From contig JAQVOT010000009.1 of NCBI GenBank assembly GCA_028702415.1, positions 1-14,750 of the forward strand: a DNA stretch of 14,750 nt, written 5' to 3'. Shown in pieces: positions 1 through 6,959 of this stretch. The notes beneath the pieces are model-generated. The model was given only the letters and a program-made list of their open reading frames with translations, did not search any database and had not been told where the DNA came from. Position numbers and translations under genes: made by a program. The stretch's first letter is position 1. Each line of letters opens with the position of its first letter. The stretch comes from Eubacteriales bacterium. GTDB taxonomy: Bacteria > Bacillota > Clostridia > Peptostreptococcales > Anaerovoracaceae.

Positions 1-291
1 AAAGAACACTTGTGCGATACTGTTGTGATAGGCCTGCCATTAAAGCTTGATGGTACAGACAGCCTGCAGACAGAAAAAGTACGTGAATTCCGCACAAAGC
101 TTCAAAACAAACTTAATGCGAAAAGAATGTCTGATATAAAAATAGAATTTCAGGACGAAAGACTTACAACGGTAATGGCAGAAAGGATATTAATCGATGC
201 GGACATGTCAAGAGCCAAAAGAAAGAAAGTAATAGATAAGCAGGCCGCTGTGATTATATTGCAGAGTTATCTGGACAGATCTAATCATTAG
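1..291 (+). CDS. ruvX: RuvX/YqgF family Holliday junction resolvase-like protein, 3' part
   Basis: Only the C-terminal 96 residues are present; the frame is open at the window edge, so the true start lies upstream. The fragment carries the family's late motifs: a VVIGLPLKLDG strand, the KVREF helix, the acidic DERLTT motif that supplies an active-site Asp, the AERILIDADMSRAKRKKVID stretch, and a final DKQAAVIILQSYLDR helix. RuvX/YqgF proteins are RNase H-fold nucleases, linked in different bacteria to Holliday-junction processing and to 16S rRNA 5'-end maturation. The gene is the only + strand gene here and converges on the long minus-strand cluster. A G+C-rich hairpin follows its stop by 45 nt. 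Family assignment is firm; the exact biochemical role is not settled by sequence. Confidence 0.93.
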   Translation, partial: KEHLCDTVVIGLPLKLDGTDSLQTEKVREFRTKLQNKLNAKRMSDIKIEFQDERLTTVMAERILIDADMSRAKRKKVIDKQAAVIILQSYLDRSNH

Positions 292-336
292 AGATCATAC
301 TATTGACAGATGTTGTATGATTCTTAAAAGCTTGGA

Positions 337-371
337 GCCCTTGACCGGAGAGAAGGTTAAGGGCCTTATTT
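337..371 (+). terminator. Probable intrinsic terminator of ruvX
   Basis: GCCCTTGACC (337-346) pairs with GGTTAAGGGC (355-364), giving a 10-bp stem with one G-U pair and an 8-nt loop. It is followed by CTTATTT. The U-tract is interrupted, so termination may be partial, but the position just downstream of ruvX fits. Confidence 0.6.
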
Positions 372-428
372 ATAAATAGATAACTATTCCGATAATCATA
401 ATTTTGGGAATAGATATGGAAATAATAC

Positions 429-470
429 ACAGGGTCAGGCCACTATTTTGCTAATTAGGCCTAACCCTGT
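429..470. terminator. Long inverted repeat between convergent genes
   Basis: The arm at 429-441 (ACAGGGTCAGGCC) pairs with the arm at 458-470 (GGCCTAACCCTGT), giving 12 of 13 base pairs with one internal C/A mismatch and a 16-nt loop. It lies between the convergent ends of ruvX and the yneA-like gene. Neither side has a clean T-run; on the minus strand it is followed by GTATTATTT. It may act as a backup bidirectional terminator or RNA 3'-end stabiliser. Nothing else recognisable, and no convincing gene, was seen in the 305-nt gap at 292-596. Confidence 0.4.
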
Positions 471-498
471 AATCTCAAGGTTTTTCGCGATTATTTCT

Positions 499-537
499 AA
501 AAAAAACGACCTTCTATTTTTCGATTTAAGCGTTTTT
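499..537 (-). terminator. Candidate terminator of the yneA-like gene
   Basis: Read on the minus strand, AAAAACG (531-537) followed by CTT can pair with AAG and CGTTTTT (502-508), with a 2-nt bulge. The stem leads into eight T residues (499-506). The stem is mostly A-T pairs and weak, but the T-run and its place about 60 nt after the yneA-like stop make it a plausible terminator. Confidence 0.4.
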
Positions 538-596
538 ATTTAATCACTTTGATATATGTATCCTTGCATTTACAAGTTCTATTTTCAAATAATTGA

Positions 597-911
597 TTAT
601 AGACATTCAGGAATGCTAATCATCATTCCTTCCTGAATATAGCCATCTGATATGTCATTCACTCGGCTGATCAGATATACAGCTTCTCTTATATCTGTGT
701 TTTCAGATTTGTATCGATCTGCAATGTTCCACAAGGTTTCACCGGCTGCAACTTCAATAATAATTTCATCTGAAGGCTTTGTTAAAGCTGTCGATATATC
801 AAAGCCTGTTATGTATCCAAATATCCCCATAGACAGACCGATAACTATTACTAGAAACGTAACAAATCTGAACTTTGATTTTATTCTGTATTTTCTATTA
901 CTATGTTTCAT
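597..911 (-). CDS. yneA: YneA-like LysM protein, predicted SOS-induced cell-division suppressor
   Basis: This is a 104-residue protein: a basic N-terminus, one membrane segment (about residues 17-36, FVTFLVIVIGLSMGIF...), a short linker, then one LysM domain (about 51-101) opening with VAAGETLWNIADRY. Size and architecture match Bacillus YneA, a small membrane-anchored LysM protein that delays division during DNA damage. The ATG at 909-911 is chosen because GGGAGG (919-924) sits 7 nt upstream. An in-frame ATG at 951-953 lies at or before the predicted transcription start and cannot be used from this promoter. Three LexA-box matches cover the promoter, giving strong regulatory support for an SOS role. 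In B. subtilis yneA is divergent from lexA; here lexA is not adjacent and the upstream neighbour is a VTT membrane protein. The YneA function is inferred from architecture and regulation. Confidence 0.85.
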   Translation of the reverse strand: MKHSNRKYRIKSKFRFVTFLVIVIGLSMGIFGYITGFDISTALTKPSDEIIIEVAAGETLWNIADRYKSENTDIREAVYLISRVNDISDGYIQEGMMISIPECL

Positions 912-918
912 GTGACAA

Positions 919-924
919 CCTCCC
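919..924 (-). promoter_or_regulatory. Ribosome binding site of the yneA-like gene
   Basis: GGGAGG on the minus strand, 7 nt before the ATG at 909-911. It decides the start against the upstream in-frame ATG at 951-953. Confidence 0.85.
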
Positions 925-937
925 TTTCCTGCTTTTT

Positions 938-949
938 GAACATTTGTTC
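938..949 (-). promoter_or_regulatory. LexA (SOS) box 1, at the transcription start
   Basis: Minus strand GAACAAATGTTC fits the Firmicutes LexA/DinR consensus GAAC-N4-GTTC with both half-sites intact. It overlaps or immediately follows the predicted transcription start of the yneA-like gene, so bound LexA would block initiation. Confidence 0.88.
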
Positions 950-955
950 TCATTA

Positions 956-984
956 AATATAGCAGAATGTATGTTCGTTGTCAA
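956..984 (-). promoter_or_regulatory. SigA-type promoter of the yneA-like gene
   Basis: Minus strand: -35 TTGACA (979-984, perfect), a 17-nt spacer (962-978), and -10 TATATT (956-961, 5 of 6), preceded by TGC, which makes it an extended -10. Predicted start about 949-950. This is the strongest promoter seen in the window. It lies in the 101-nt gap between the VTT-protein gene and the yneA-like gene, with LexA boxes upstream, inside and downstream. Confidence 0.88.
965..976 (-). promoter_or_regulatory. LexA (SOS) box 2, inside the promoter spacer
   Basis: Minus strand GAACATACATTC matches GAAC-N4-GTTC with one mismatch (G to A in the second half-site), preceded by the consensus C. It sits entirely between the -35 and -10 elements, 27 bp centre-to-centre from box 1. 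Confidence 0.75.
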
Positions 985-994
985 CACAATTTAC

Positions 995-1006
995 GAAAAT
1001 TTGTTC
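995..1006 (-). promoter_or_regulatory. LexA (SOS) box 3, upstream of the -35
   Basis: Minus strand GAACAAATTTTC has one mismatch to GAAC-N4-GTTC. It is 30 bp centre-to-centre from box 2, about three helical turns, and ends only a few bases from the stop codon of the upstream VTT-protein gene. Confidence 0.65.
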
Positions 1007-1012
1007 TTTATT

Positions 1013-1747
1013 TTACATATCAAGAAGCCTATCACAAACCCTGTCTACAAAATTGATAACCTGTTTTCGGTATATCATACCGAGCAGGAACAGAACTACA
1101 GCAACCACTACAATAATGATAGCACTTGTATACCCTTCTGTATGTATCTGATGTCCAATCAGAAGACTTCCGGCCATTCCGGGGATACGGGCAATCAATG
1201 AGACAATAAGATAGAGCTTAAGTTTCAAATCTGACAGACCTGCTGCATAACTGCAAATATCTTTTGGTATGCCGGGAATAAGAAAAATAATAAAGGTAAT
1301 AACAAGGCCCTTTCGACTGTTCATATTATCAATCATTTCGGTGACTTTGCGCTCACCGAAAAAAATATGAACAGCATCTTTGCCCAGAAACCTTGCTATA
1401 TAATACACAATGACAGATCCCAAGACTGCTCCGACGATTGAAAGTATAATGCCGATCCAGAAACCATAAATATATCCGACGGCAAATTGAAGAGCCTGAC
1501 CTGGTATTATACAGATGATAATCTGTATAACCTGCATGCCGAGGTATACAAAGCCTCCGGCTGTTTTATACTTCATCAGCCAGGATTCTATACTCTTGAT
1601 ACTGGAGAAATCTTCAAGGAGCTGCGGCTGGTAGAACCAGATATAAAGCGGTATTCCAATGAGAATAACTGCAAATATAATCAGTTTAAAAACTAGTGAA
1701 ACCTTCTTGAATTGTTTCCTGTGTATTTCTTTTTTTTCAATTTTCAT
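1013..1747 (-). CDS. TVP38/TMEM64 (VTT/SNARE-associated domain) family membrane protein
   Basis: A 244-residue polytopic membrane protein. A basic N-terminus is followed by a hydrophobic segment at about 16-37, then a VTT domain with the family's glycine-rich signatures: a GYIYGFWIG...GAVLGSVIVYYIARFLG stretch and, later, FLIPGIPKDICSYAAGLS. A final hydrophobic span ends in a basic tail. VTT/DedA-superfamily proteins are linked to lipid handling (scramblase or undecaprenyl-phosphate transport in some members); the substrate here cannot be named. The ATG at 1745-1747 is preferred because AGGTGAT lies about 10 nt upstream. A GTG at 1769-1771 would add 8 residues but has no good ribosome site. 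It starts 26 nt after the PLP-protein stop, so it is probably cotranscribed with that gene. Adjacent VTT and YneA-like genes could both affect the envelope, but no functional link is shown. Confidence 0.88.
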   Translation of the reverse strand: MKIEKKEIHRKQFKKVSLVFKLIIFAVILIGIPLYIWFYQPQLLEDFSSIKSIESWLMKYKTAGGFVYLGMQVIQIIICIIPGQALQFAVGYIYGFWIGIILSIVGAVLGSVIVYYIARFLGKDAVHIFFGERKVTEMIDNMNSRKGLVITFIIFLIPGIPKDICSYAAGLSDLKLKLYLIVSLIARIPGMAGSLLIGHQIHTEGYTSAIIIVVVAVVLFLLGMIYRKQVINFVDRVCDRLLDM

Positions 1748-1773
1748 CTTATATCTAATCACCTCAATCACTT

Positions 1774-3060
1774 CTATCTAAGAAGGTTTCTGTTTTCAAG
1801 TTCATGCAGTGCTCTAATAACACCATACTTTGAATGTTCATATGTGAGGCCGCCCTGGAAATAAACCACATAAGGTTCTCTGATAGGAGCATCAGCCGAC
1901 AGCTCTATTGAAGAACCCTGAACAAAAGCGCCTGCGGCCATTATTACAGGATCTTCATATCCGGGCATATCCCATGGTTCAGGAGATACCTGTGAATCAA
2001 TTGGGGCTGCAGCCTGTATTCCTTTGCAGAAGGCTATTACGGCATCCGGCGACCCTAATTTGATCGCCTGGATGATATCGCTGCGAGCGTCATTAACGGA
2101 CGGGCATACTTCATATCCCAATTCCTCAAATACTTTTGCACATAAAACTGACCCCTTTACTGCGCCGTTGACGGTTTTTGGTCCTATAAAAAGACCCTGC
2201 AGCATGGTTCTTGTCTGCCCGAATGTAAGACCACATTCTCCACCGATTCCAGGGGTGGTCATCCTGTAGCTGACGAGTTTCACAAGATCAGCCCTGCCTG
2301 CAATATATCCTCCCGTAAGAGCCAGTCCACCTCCGGGATTCTTAATTAAAGACCCTGCCATAATATCGGCACCCACATCTGTAGGTTCCTTGGTGTGAAG
2401 AAACTCTCCATAACAGTTGTCAACCATGCATATGATTTCAGGGTTAATGCCCTTTACAAAGGCTACCCATTCCTCAATTTCCTCTATGCTGATGGCTTTT
2501 CTCCATCCATATCCTGTTGCCCTCTGCAGTGAAACCATTCTCGTGGCAGCTGTAATCCTTTTTGACAGTTCTTCCAGATCAATACGACCTTCAGGAGTAA
2601 GTTCCACCTGATCATATGTAATTCCGTAATCCTTAAGTGAACCTTTTCCCTGTCCTCTGATTCCAATTGTTTCCTCAAGAGTATCATATGGGGCTCCCGT
2701 ACAGTAAATCAGCTGATCTCCAGGTCTCAAAATTCCCATAAGAGTTAGGCTCAATGCATGAGTTCCGTTTACTATTATGGGCCTTACAAGTGAAGATTCT
2801 GTGTTGAATATATGGGCATATACACGTTCTGTTGCATCGCGGCCTGCATCATCATAACCATATCCGGTATTCCATGAAAAATGCCTGTCACATATTTCGT
2901 TTTCCTGAAAAGCAGCCAGAACTTTATACTGATTATATGCCATTATATCGTCAAGTTTACCGTACTGTTCTGATAATTCTTTCTCGCATTTGTTAACAAG
3001 ATTAATTATGGATTCTGATATTCCGAATTTATCAATTAATAATCTGTCAGTGTAGTTCAT
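1774..3060 (-). CDS. Methionine gamma-lyase-like PLP protein (aluminium-resistance/YnbB family)
   Basis: A 428-residue fold-type I PLP enzyme of the family often annotated 'methionine gamma-lyase family protein' or 'aluminum resistance protein'. Landmarks: FSWNTGYGYDDAGRD (about 61-75), VNGTHALSL (98-105, cofactor region), the Asp of CMVDNCYGEF (D214, expected to contact the pyridine nitrogen), and the Schiff-base lysine in GSLIKNPGGG (K240). Length is normal for the family. The substrate is not established for this subgroup; a C-S lyase activity is assumed from homology only. Its start abuts the recombinase stop (stop 3061-3063, ATG 3058-3060), with AAGGA about 10 nt upstream inside the recombinase end, so translation is probably coupled. 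In many Clostridia and Bacillus this gene lies in the mutL-miaA-hfq-lexA neighbourhood, which agrees with its place here. Confidence 0.9.
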   Translation of the reverse strand: MNYTDRLLIDKFGISESIINLVNKCEKELSEQYGKLDDIMAYNQYKVLAAFQENEICDRHFSWNTGYGYDDAGRDATERVYAHIFNTESSLVRPIIVNGTHALSLTLMGILRPGDQLIYCTGAPYDTLEETIGIRGQGKGSLKDYGITYDQVELTPEGRIDLEELSKRITAATRMVSLQRATGYGWRKAISIEEIEEWVAFVKGINPEIICMVDNCYGEFLHTKEPTDVGADIMAGSLIKNPGGGLALTGGYIAGRADLVKLVSYRMTTPGIGGECGLTFGQTRTMLQGLFIGPKTVNGAVKGSVLCAKVFEELGYEVCPSVNDARSDIIQAIKLGSPDAVIAFCKGIQAAAPIDSQVSPEPWDMPGYEDPVIMAAGAFVQGSSIELSADAPIREPYVVYFQGGLTYEHSKYGVIRALHELENRNLLR

Positions 3061-4194
3061 CTAATCTCTTTCCTTCCTCTCTTTTTCCCATTCCATGTCT
3101 TTAACAAGCTCTCTTTTGACATTCATCTTATGGCTTGCATAGAGCTGAGTGGTGGTAACTTGTTCATGGTCAAGCAAAGCCTGCACATCAAAAATTGAAT
3201 TGCCCCGGCCAATAAGGCTTGTGGCAGCTGTCGCTCTGAGTTTGTGGGGGCTGTATCCGCCTTTTCTGGAAGTTGCCAGGCCGATTGAAGTATATTTCTT
3301 TACAAGTTCTCTAATCTGCCTTTCGGTCATTCGTCCTCCCTGAAGAGACAGGAACAGAGCGTCTTCATGCCCCTCTTTGATTTTCTCCTTCTCGGCTCTT
3401 TCATTTTCAAGATAATCAGTCAAAACTTCTGTAACGGATTCATTCATCGGCATAATTGCCTCTTTGTCACGCTTTCTGTATATTTTGAATTCACCCCTGT
3501 TAAAATTAAAAGAAGAAACATTCAACTGCTGAAGTTCAAACAATCTGAGGCCATATGTAAGAAAAAGAATCAATATTGCTTTATCGCGTTTTTTTGTCTT
3601 TTCCCAATACTGATGCTCTTTAGCTGTTAGATTGGCACCGGTGGTTACTGCATCCAGCATTATCATTACTTCATCGTCCTGGAGAGCCTTGATTTCCCTT
3701 TCCCCGGCTTTGGGAACACGTATCGGATCAAATCCGTCAGTAATGTTTTTATCGATGTATTCGTCTCTGTACAGCTGTTTGAACAGCACCGATAATGAGG
3801 ACTTTTTTCTTGCCAGAGTTTTATTGGTGTTCTCATATACAAGGATTTCGTTTTCCATTTCAACCCTGTAGCTTCTGCAGTAATCAATGAAGATATTAAT
3901 ATCCACTGCCTTAATTCTATTAAAATCGCTAATTTTGATATCCCTTGGATCCCTGGCTTCTGTCAAATCCGTTTCCCTGATAAGATACTGGCAAAAAAAA
4001 CTTATATCGTTCAGATATGATAGTCTGGTCATTGGAAGAACGTTACCACGAAGATAAGCAAAAAAGCCTCGCATAAATGATGGCAACCGGCTTTGCAGTT
4101 CTTCACATTTTGAGACTATTTCATGTTCACGCATTACAATATTATCAGGTTTATTACTTCTATTGTTCAGCTTTACAGTTTTCTGCTCACCCAC
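3061..4194 (-). CDS. Tyrosine recombinase, XerS-like
   Basis: A 377-residue tyrosine recombinase with an N-terminal SAM-like core-binding domain (about 38-165) and a C-terminal catalytic domain. All six catalytic positions are readable and correctly spaced: R217 (GLRLFEL), K241 (beta-hairpin), H317 and R320 (PHKLRAT), H343 (LLDHEQ), Y352 (TQLYASH). Spacings match XerD. The long linker between domains and the overall size are closer to single-recombinase XerS proteins than to about 300-residue XerC/XerD; this is an eye comparison. The GTG start at 4192-4194 lies 22 nt inside the end of miaA and has GGAGG (4205-4209) 10 nt upstream. The first internal ATG (4132-4134) has no ribosome site. It occupies the place usually held by hfq after miaA. 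A role in chromosome-dimer resolution is inference; no dif-like site was recognised nearby and there are no mobile-element features. Confidence 0.9.
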   Translation of the reverse strand: MGEQKTVKLNNRSNKPDNIVMREHEIVSKCEELQSRLPSFMRGFFAYLRGNVLPMTRLSYLNDISFFCQYLIRETDLTEARDPRDIKISDFNRIKAVDINIFIDYCRSYRVEMENEILVYENTNKTLARKKSSLSVLFKQLYRDEYIDKNITDGFDPIRVPKAGEREIKALQDDEVMIMLDAVTTGANLTAKEHQYWEKTKKRDKAILILFLTYGLRLFELQQLNVSSFNFNRGEFKIYRKRDKEAIMPMNESVTEVLTDYLENERAEKEKIKEGHEDALFLSLQGGRMTERQIRELVKKYTSIGLATSRKGGYSPHKLRATAATSLIGRGNSIFDVQALLDHEQVTTTQLYASHKMNVKRELVKDMEWEKERKERD

Positions 4195-5108
4195 CTGCTT
4201 ATTTCCTCCAGTGCATCTTGGTCATTCAAGTATTCCGATAAATTTATCCACTCCATTTTATCATATCTTCTAAACCAGGTTAACTGCCTTTTAGCATAAT
4301 GCCTGGTATTTTTCTTTATCAATTCAACGCATTCCTCTAAACTTATTTCTCCCCTCAGGAAATCAAAAATTTCCTTATACCCTATTCCCTTCATAGAAAT
4401 ATCATCCGGAGTCAGGCCCATGTCCATAATCCTCTTCACTTCATCGATCAGACCATCATCCAGCAGTTTATCAACACGGACATTTATCCGTTCATACAGT
4501 TCATCTCTATCCCGTGTAAGGCAAATCATAATTGGTTCAAAATCAGTATTCTCTGCCACAATATCACTGAACCGGCTAATCTGTGCCTCTCCTTCTTTCA
4601 GCCTTTCAAGAGCTCTTATTATCTTTTTTATGTTGTTAGGATGAATTAGTTCTGCTGCATCGGCATCTGCAGCCCTGAGCATTTCATGCAATGTCTGAGG
4701 GCTGTCACTTTCTGAAATTTCTTTTAATTTATTTCTGTATTCCTCATTCTTAGGGGTATCGGCAAAATTCATATCATACAGAATAGAGTTAAGATATAAT
4801 CCTGTACCTCCAGAAATTACAGGTAACTTTCCTCTGGAAATAATATCTTTTATTGTTTCAAGTGCAAGTTTCTGATATTCCGCAACAGAAAAATCATCCC
4901 GGGGATCCAGAAAATCCACAAGATGATGTACGGCCATCTGTCTTTCCCTGGTATCGGGTTTAGCGCTTCCGATATCCATGTATTTATATAACTGCATCGA
5001 GTCACAGGATACTATTTCCCCATTAAATATATTGGCAAGTTTTATTGCAAAAGCAGTCTTGCCAACAGCTGTGGGGCCTGCAACTACAAGAATATGCGGC
5101 TTTTTCAT
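4173..5108 (-). CDS. miaA: tRNA dimethylallyltransferase MiaA
   Basis: MiaA transfers a dimethylallyl group to N6 of A37 in tRNAs that read U-starting codons. The 311-residue protein is of family length and carries the P-loop GPTAVGKT (11-18), the catalytic-Asp motif SCDSMQLYKYMDIGSAKP (34-51, D36 as likely base), GGTGLY (100-105, with the catalytic Thr), the helical tRNA-binding insertion with LIHPNNIKKIIRALE, and the C-terminal RHYAKRQLTWFRR motif. The ATG lies 2 nt after the mutL stop; its upstream sequence has only a weak purine-rich site, so coupling to mutL translation is likely. The 3' end overlaps the recombinase by 22 nt. The mutL-miaA pair is a common arrangement in Firmicutes. Confidence 0.98.
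   Translation of the reverse strand: MKKPHILVVAGPTAVGKTAFAIKLANIFNGEIVSCDSMQLYKYMDIGSAKPDTRERQMAVHHLVDFLDPRDDFSVAEYQKLALETIKDIISRGKLPVISGGTGLYLNSILYDMNFADTPKNEEYRNKLKEISESDSPQTLHEMLRAADADAAELIHPNNIKKIIRALERLKEGEAQISRFSDIVAENTDFEPIMICLTRDRDELYERINVRVDKLLDDGLIDEVKRIMDMGLTPDDISMKGIGYKEIFDFLRGEISLEECVELIKKNTRHYAKRQLTWFRRYDKMEWINLSEYLNDQDALEEISRWVSRKL
4205..4209 (-). promoter_or_regulatory. Ribosome binding site of the recombinase gene, inside miaA
   Basis: GGAGG on the minus strand, 10 nt before the GTG at 4192-4194 and embedded in the miaA 3' coding end. It supports the GTG start and the 22-nt gene overlap. Confidence 0.7.
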
Positions 5109-5110
5109 TG

Positions 5111-6895
5111 TTATACTCTCTTAAACATTTTTTCTATTTCGTAATTGCTTAATTTAATGAAAACAGGTCTCCCATGTGGGCAGGAATATGGATTGTTACA
5201 ATCCTTAAGCTGTTTGAGGAGAGCTTTGATTTCAGCTGAATCCAGAGAATCACCTGCCTTAACTGCAGCTTTACATGCGCGCATGATAATCTTTTCAAGA
5301 ATGCTTTTGTTGGATAAATCCGGTATATCATCAAACTGATTGAATAGATCATTAAGGAAATATTCGGCCTCCTGCATTTCCATAAATGCAGGAATCGATC
5401 TTACAATATATGTATTATTTCCGAAGAATTCAATGTCATATCCGATACCCCTGACGTCGTTAATCCAGGAATCCTCAATTGATGAAACCTGAGCTGAAAC
5501 CTTGAAGTTCATTGGAAACATCAGCTCCTGAAGGGCTTTCTCTCCGGTAGCATGTTGTTTCATTAGCCTTTCATAGAATATTCTCTCATGAGCTGCGTGC
5601 TGATCAATTAAATAGAAATTTTCCTTATCCTGTGCAGCAATATATGTATTGAAAACCGATCCGATTATTATCAGATCATCGAATTCGAATGGATGTACAG
5701 CAGAAATTACGATTCCAGCCTGATCCGTTTCAACATTTTTAAATGAGTCAGTTTCCGATGATAGAGTTGTCAATACATTTTTTATGTCAACTTTATTGCT
5801 CTGTTCATTATATTCAAAAGCTGCTTCTTGAATTGCATATTTTACATCCATTTGCATTCCCTGATCTGGTTTTGCATTCTTAAATGTTGAAATTTCAAGG
5901 TTTGGTATGGCTTCCTTGCTTAGTAATGCCTGTTTAATTCCTTCTTTTACAAAATCTTCAATTAGAGTATTGTCGTCGAAACGGATTTCTTTCTTTGTGG
6001 GATGGATATTAACGTCCAGTTTATCGGGTGGAATTGCAATAAAAAGAAATGCAACTGGATATCTACCGGCAAAAAGCCTCTCCTTATATGCCATATCAAT
6101 AGCTTTATCGATTATCTGACTGCTTACGATACGGCCATTTATACAGAAGACCTGTCGATTTCTGCTGGAAAGCGTGCTCCCGGGATCGGATACAAATCCT
6201 TTTATTGTGAAATTATCTTCGGACATGTTTACAGGAATAAGTGCCTTGCTTATATCAGCTCCATAAATGTTTACAATATTGCTGAGTATGTCACCCTTTC
6301 CATTGGTGGCAAATACCTGCTTTGTGGAATTGATCAGGTTAAATCTTATATCCGGATATGATAAAGCAATTCTAGAAGCAAAATCAATAATACGTCTGGC
6401 TTCTGCAGAATCAGATGAAAGAAACTTTCGTCTTGCCGGGGTATTATAAAACAGATCTTTTACTATAATGGTAGTCCCATCCGGACAGCCTGTGGGATTA
6501 TTCTGAAGAATTTCACTGCCTTCGACTACTATTCTTCTACCTGTACGCTTTTCCCGCTGCTTGGAAATAAGTTCTACCCTGGATACAGCACAAATGCTTG
6601 CCAGGGCTTCTCCTCTAAATCCAAGAGAGACAATAGAATCCAGATCTTTTGCATCAGAAATTTTGCTTGTGGCATGCCTTTTGAACGCGGTTTCAACATC
6701 ATCTTCAGCTATTCCCAAGCCATTATCCGTGACACGAATATAGGATTTGCCGCCTTGTTTTATTTCAATAGTTATCCATGTGGAACCTGCATCAATAGAG
6801 TTTTCAACCAGTTCCTTTACTATTGAAACCGGCCTGTCAACAACTTCGCCGGCAGCGATTTTATCTGCAGTTTTTTTGTCTAACAATCTGATCAT
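5111..6895 (-). CDS. mutL: DNA mismatch repair protein MutL (endonuclease type)
   Basis: 594 residues. The N-terminal GHKL ATPase shows the canonical opening MIRLLDKKTADKIAAGEV, then KELVENSIDAG, DNGLGI, GFRGEAL and a TTIIVKDLFYNTPARRKFL stretch. The C-terminal domain has the metal-dependent nicking-endonuclease motifs DQHAAHERIFYE (431-442), ACKAAVKAG and CPHGRP (572-577), as in Bacillus MutL and unlike E. coli MutL. The ATG at 6893-6895 is fixed by family conservation; the frame is open for 30 more codons upstream, but that stretch crosses a terminator hairpin and overlaps the previous gene. No Shine-Dalgarno sequence precedes this ATG. An extended -10 element lies so close that the mRNA may start at the AUG itself. 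The stop is 2 nt before the miaA start. Confidence 0.97.
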   Translation of the reverse strand: MIRLLDKKTADKIAAGEVVDRPVSIVKELVENSIDAGSTWITIEIKQGGKSYIRVTDNGLGIAEDDVETAFKRHATSKISDAKDLDSIVSLGFRGEALASICAVSRVELISKQREKRTGRRIVVEGSEILQNNPTGCPDGTTIIVKDLFYNTPARRKFLSSDSAEARRIIDFASRIALSYPDIRFNLINSTKQVFATNGKGDILSNIVNIYGADISKALIPVNMSEDNFTIKGFVSDPGSTLSSRNRQVFCINGRIVSSQIIDKAIDMAYKERLFAGRYPVAFLFIAIPPDKLDVNIHPTKKEIRFDDNTLIEDFVKEGIKQALLSKEAIPNLEISTFKNAKPDQGMQMDVKYAIQEAAFEYNEQSNKVDIKNVLTTLSSETDSFKNVETDQAGIVISAVHPFEFDDLIIIGSVFNTYIAAQDKENFYLIDQHAAHERIFYERLMKQHATGEKALQELMFPMNFKVSAQVSSIEDSWINDVRGIGYDIEFFGNNTYIVRSIPAFMEMQEAEYFLNDLFNQFDDIPDLSNKSILEKIIMRACKAAVKAGDSLDSAEIKALLKQLKDCNNPYSCPHGRPVFIKLSNYEIEKMFKRV

Positions 6896-6901
6896 AAGTT
6901 G

Positions 6902-6910
6902 ATTATAACA
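6902..6910 (-). promoter_or_regulatory. Extended -10 promoter element directly before mutL
   Basis: Minus strand TGTTATAAT is a perfect extended -10 (TGn-TATAAT). Counting 7 positions from its last T places +1 on the A of the mutL ATG. No recognisable -35 is present at 16-18 nt, which extended -10 promoters can tolerate. It would give a leaderless mutL transcript. Confidence 0.55.
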
Positions 6911-6945
6911 TAAAAAAACACGTGCGATTGTATATTCGCACGTGT
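6911..6945 (-). terminator. Intrinsic terminator between the coiled-coil gene and mutL
   Basis: On the minus strand, ACACGTGCGA (6936-6945) pairs perfectly with TCGCACGTGT (6918-6927) around an 8-nt loop, and the stem is followed at once by seven T residues (6911-6917). This is a textbook Rho-independent terminator, 15 nt after the coiled-coil gene stop and 15 nt before the mutL ATG. Confidence 0.88.
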
Positions 6946-6959
6946 CAATTAAATTATCA

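Noticed and set aside
912..953. Longer YneA-like start at 951-953
   Set aside because: It lies at or upstream of the predicted transcription start and has no Shine-Dalgarno sequence, while the ATG at 909-911 has GGGAGG.
3061..4194. Recombinase as a marker of an integrated element
   Set aside because: It overlaps miaA, abuts the next gene, and there are no attachment repeats, tRNA target or cargo genes nearby; it behaves as a resident operon gene.
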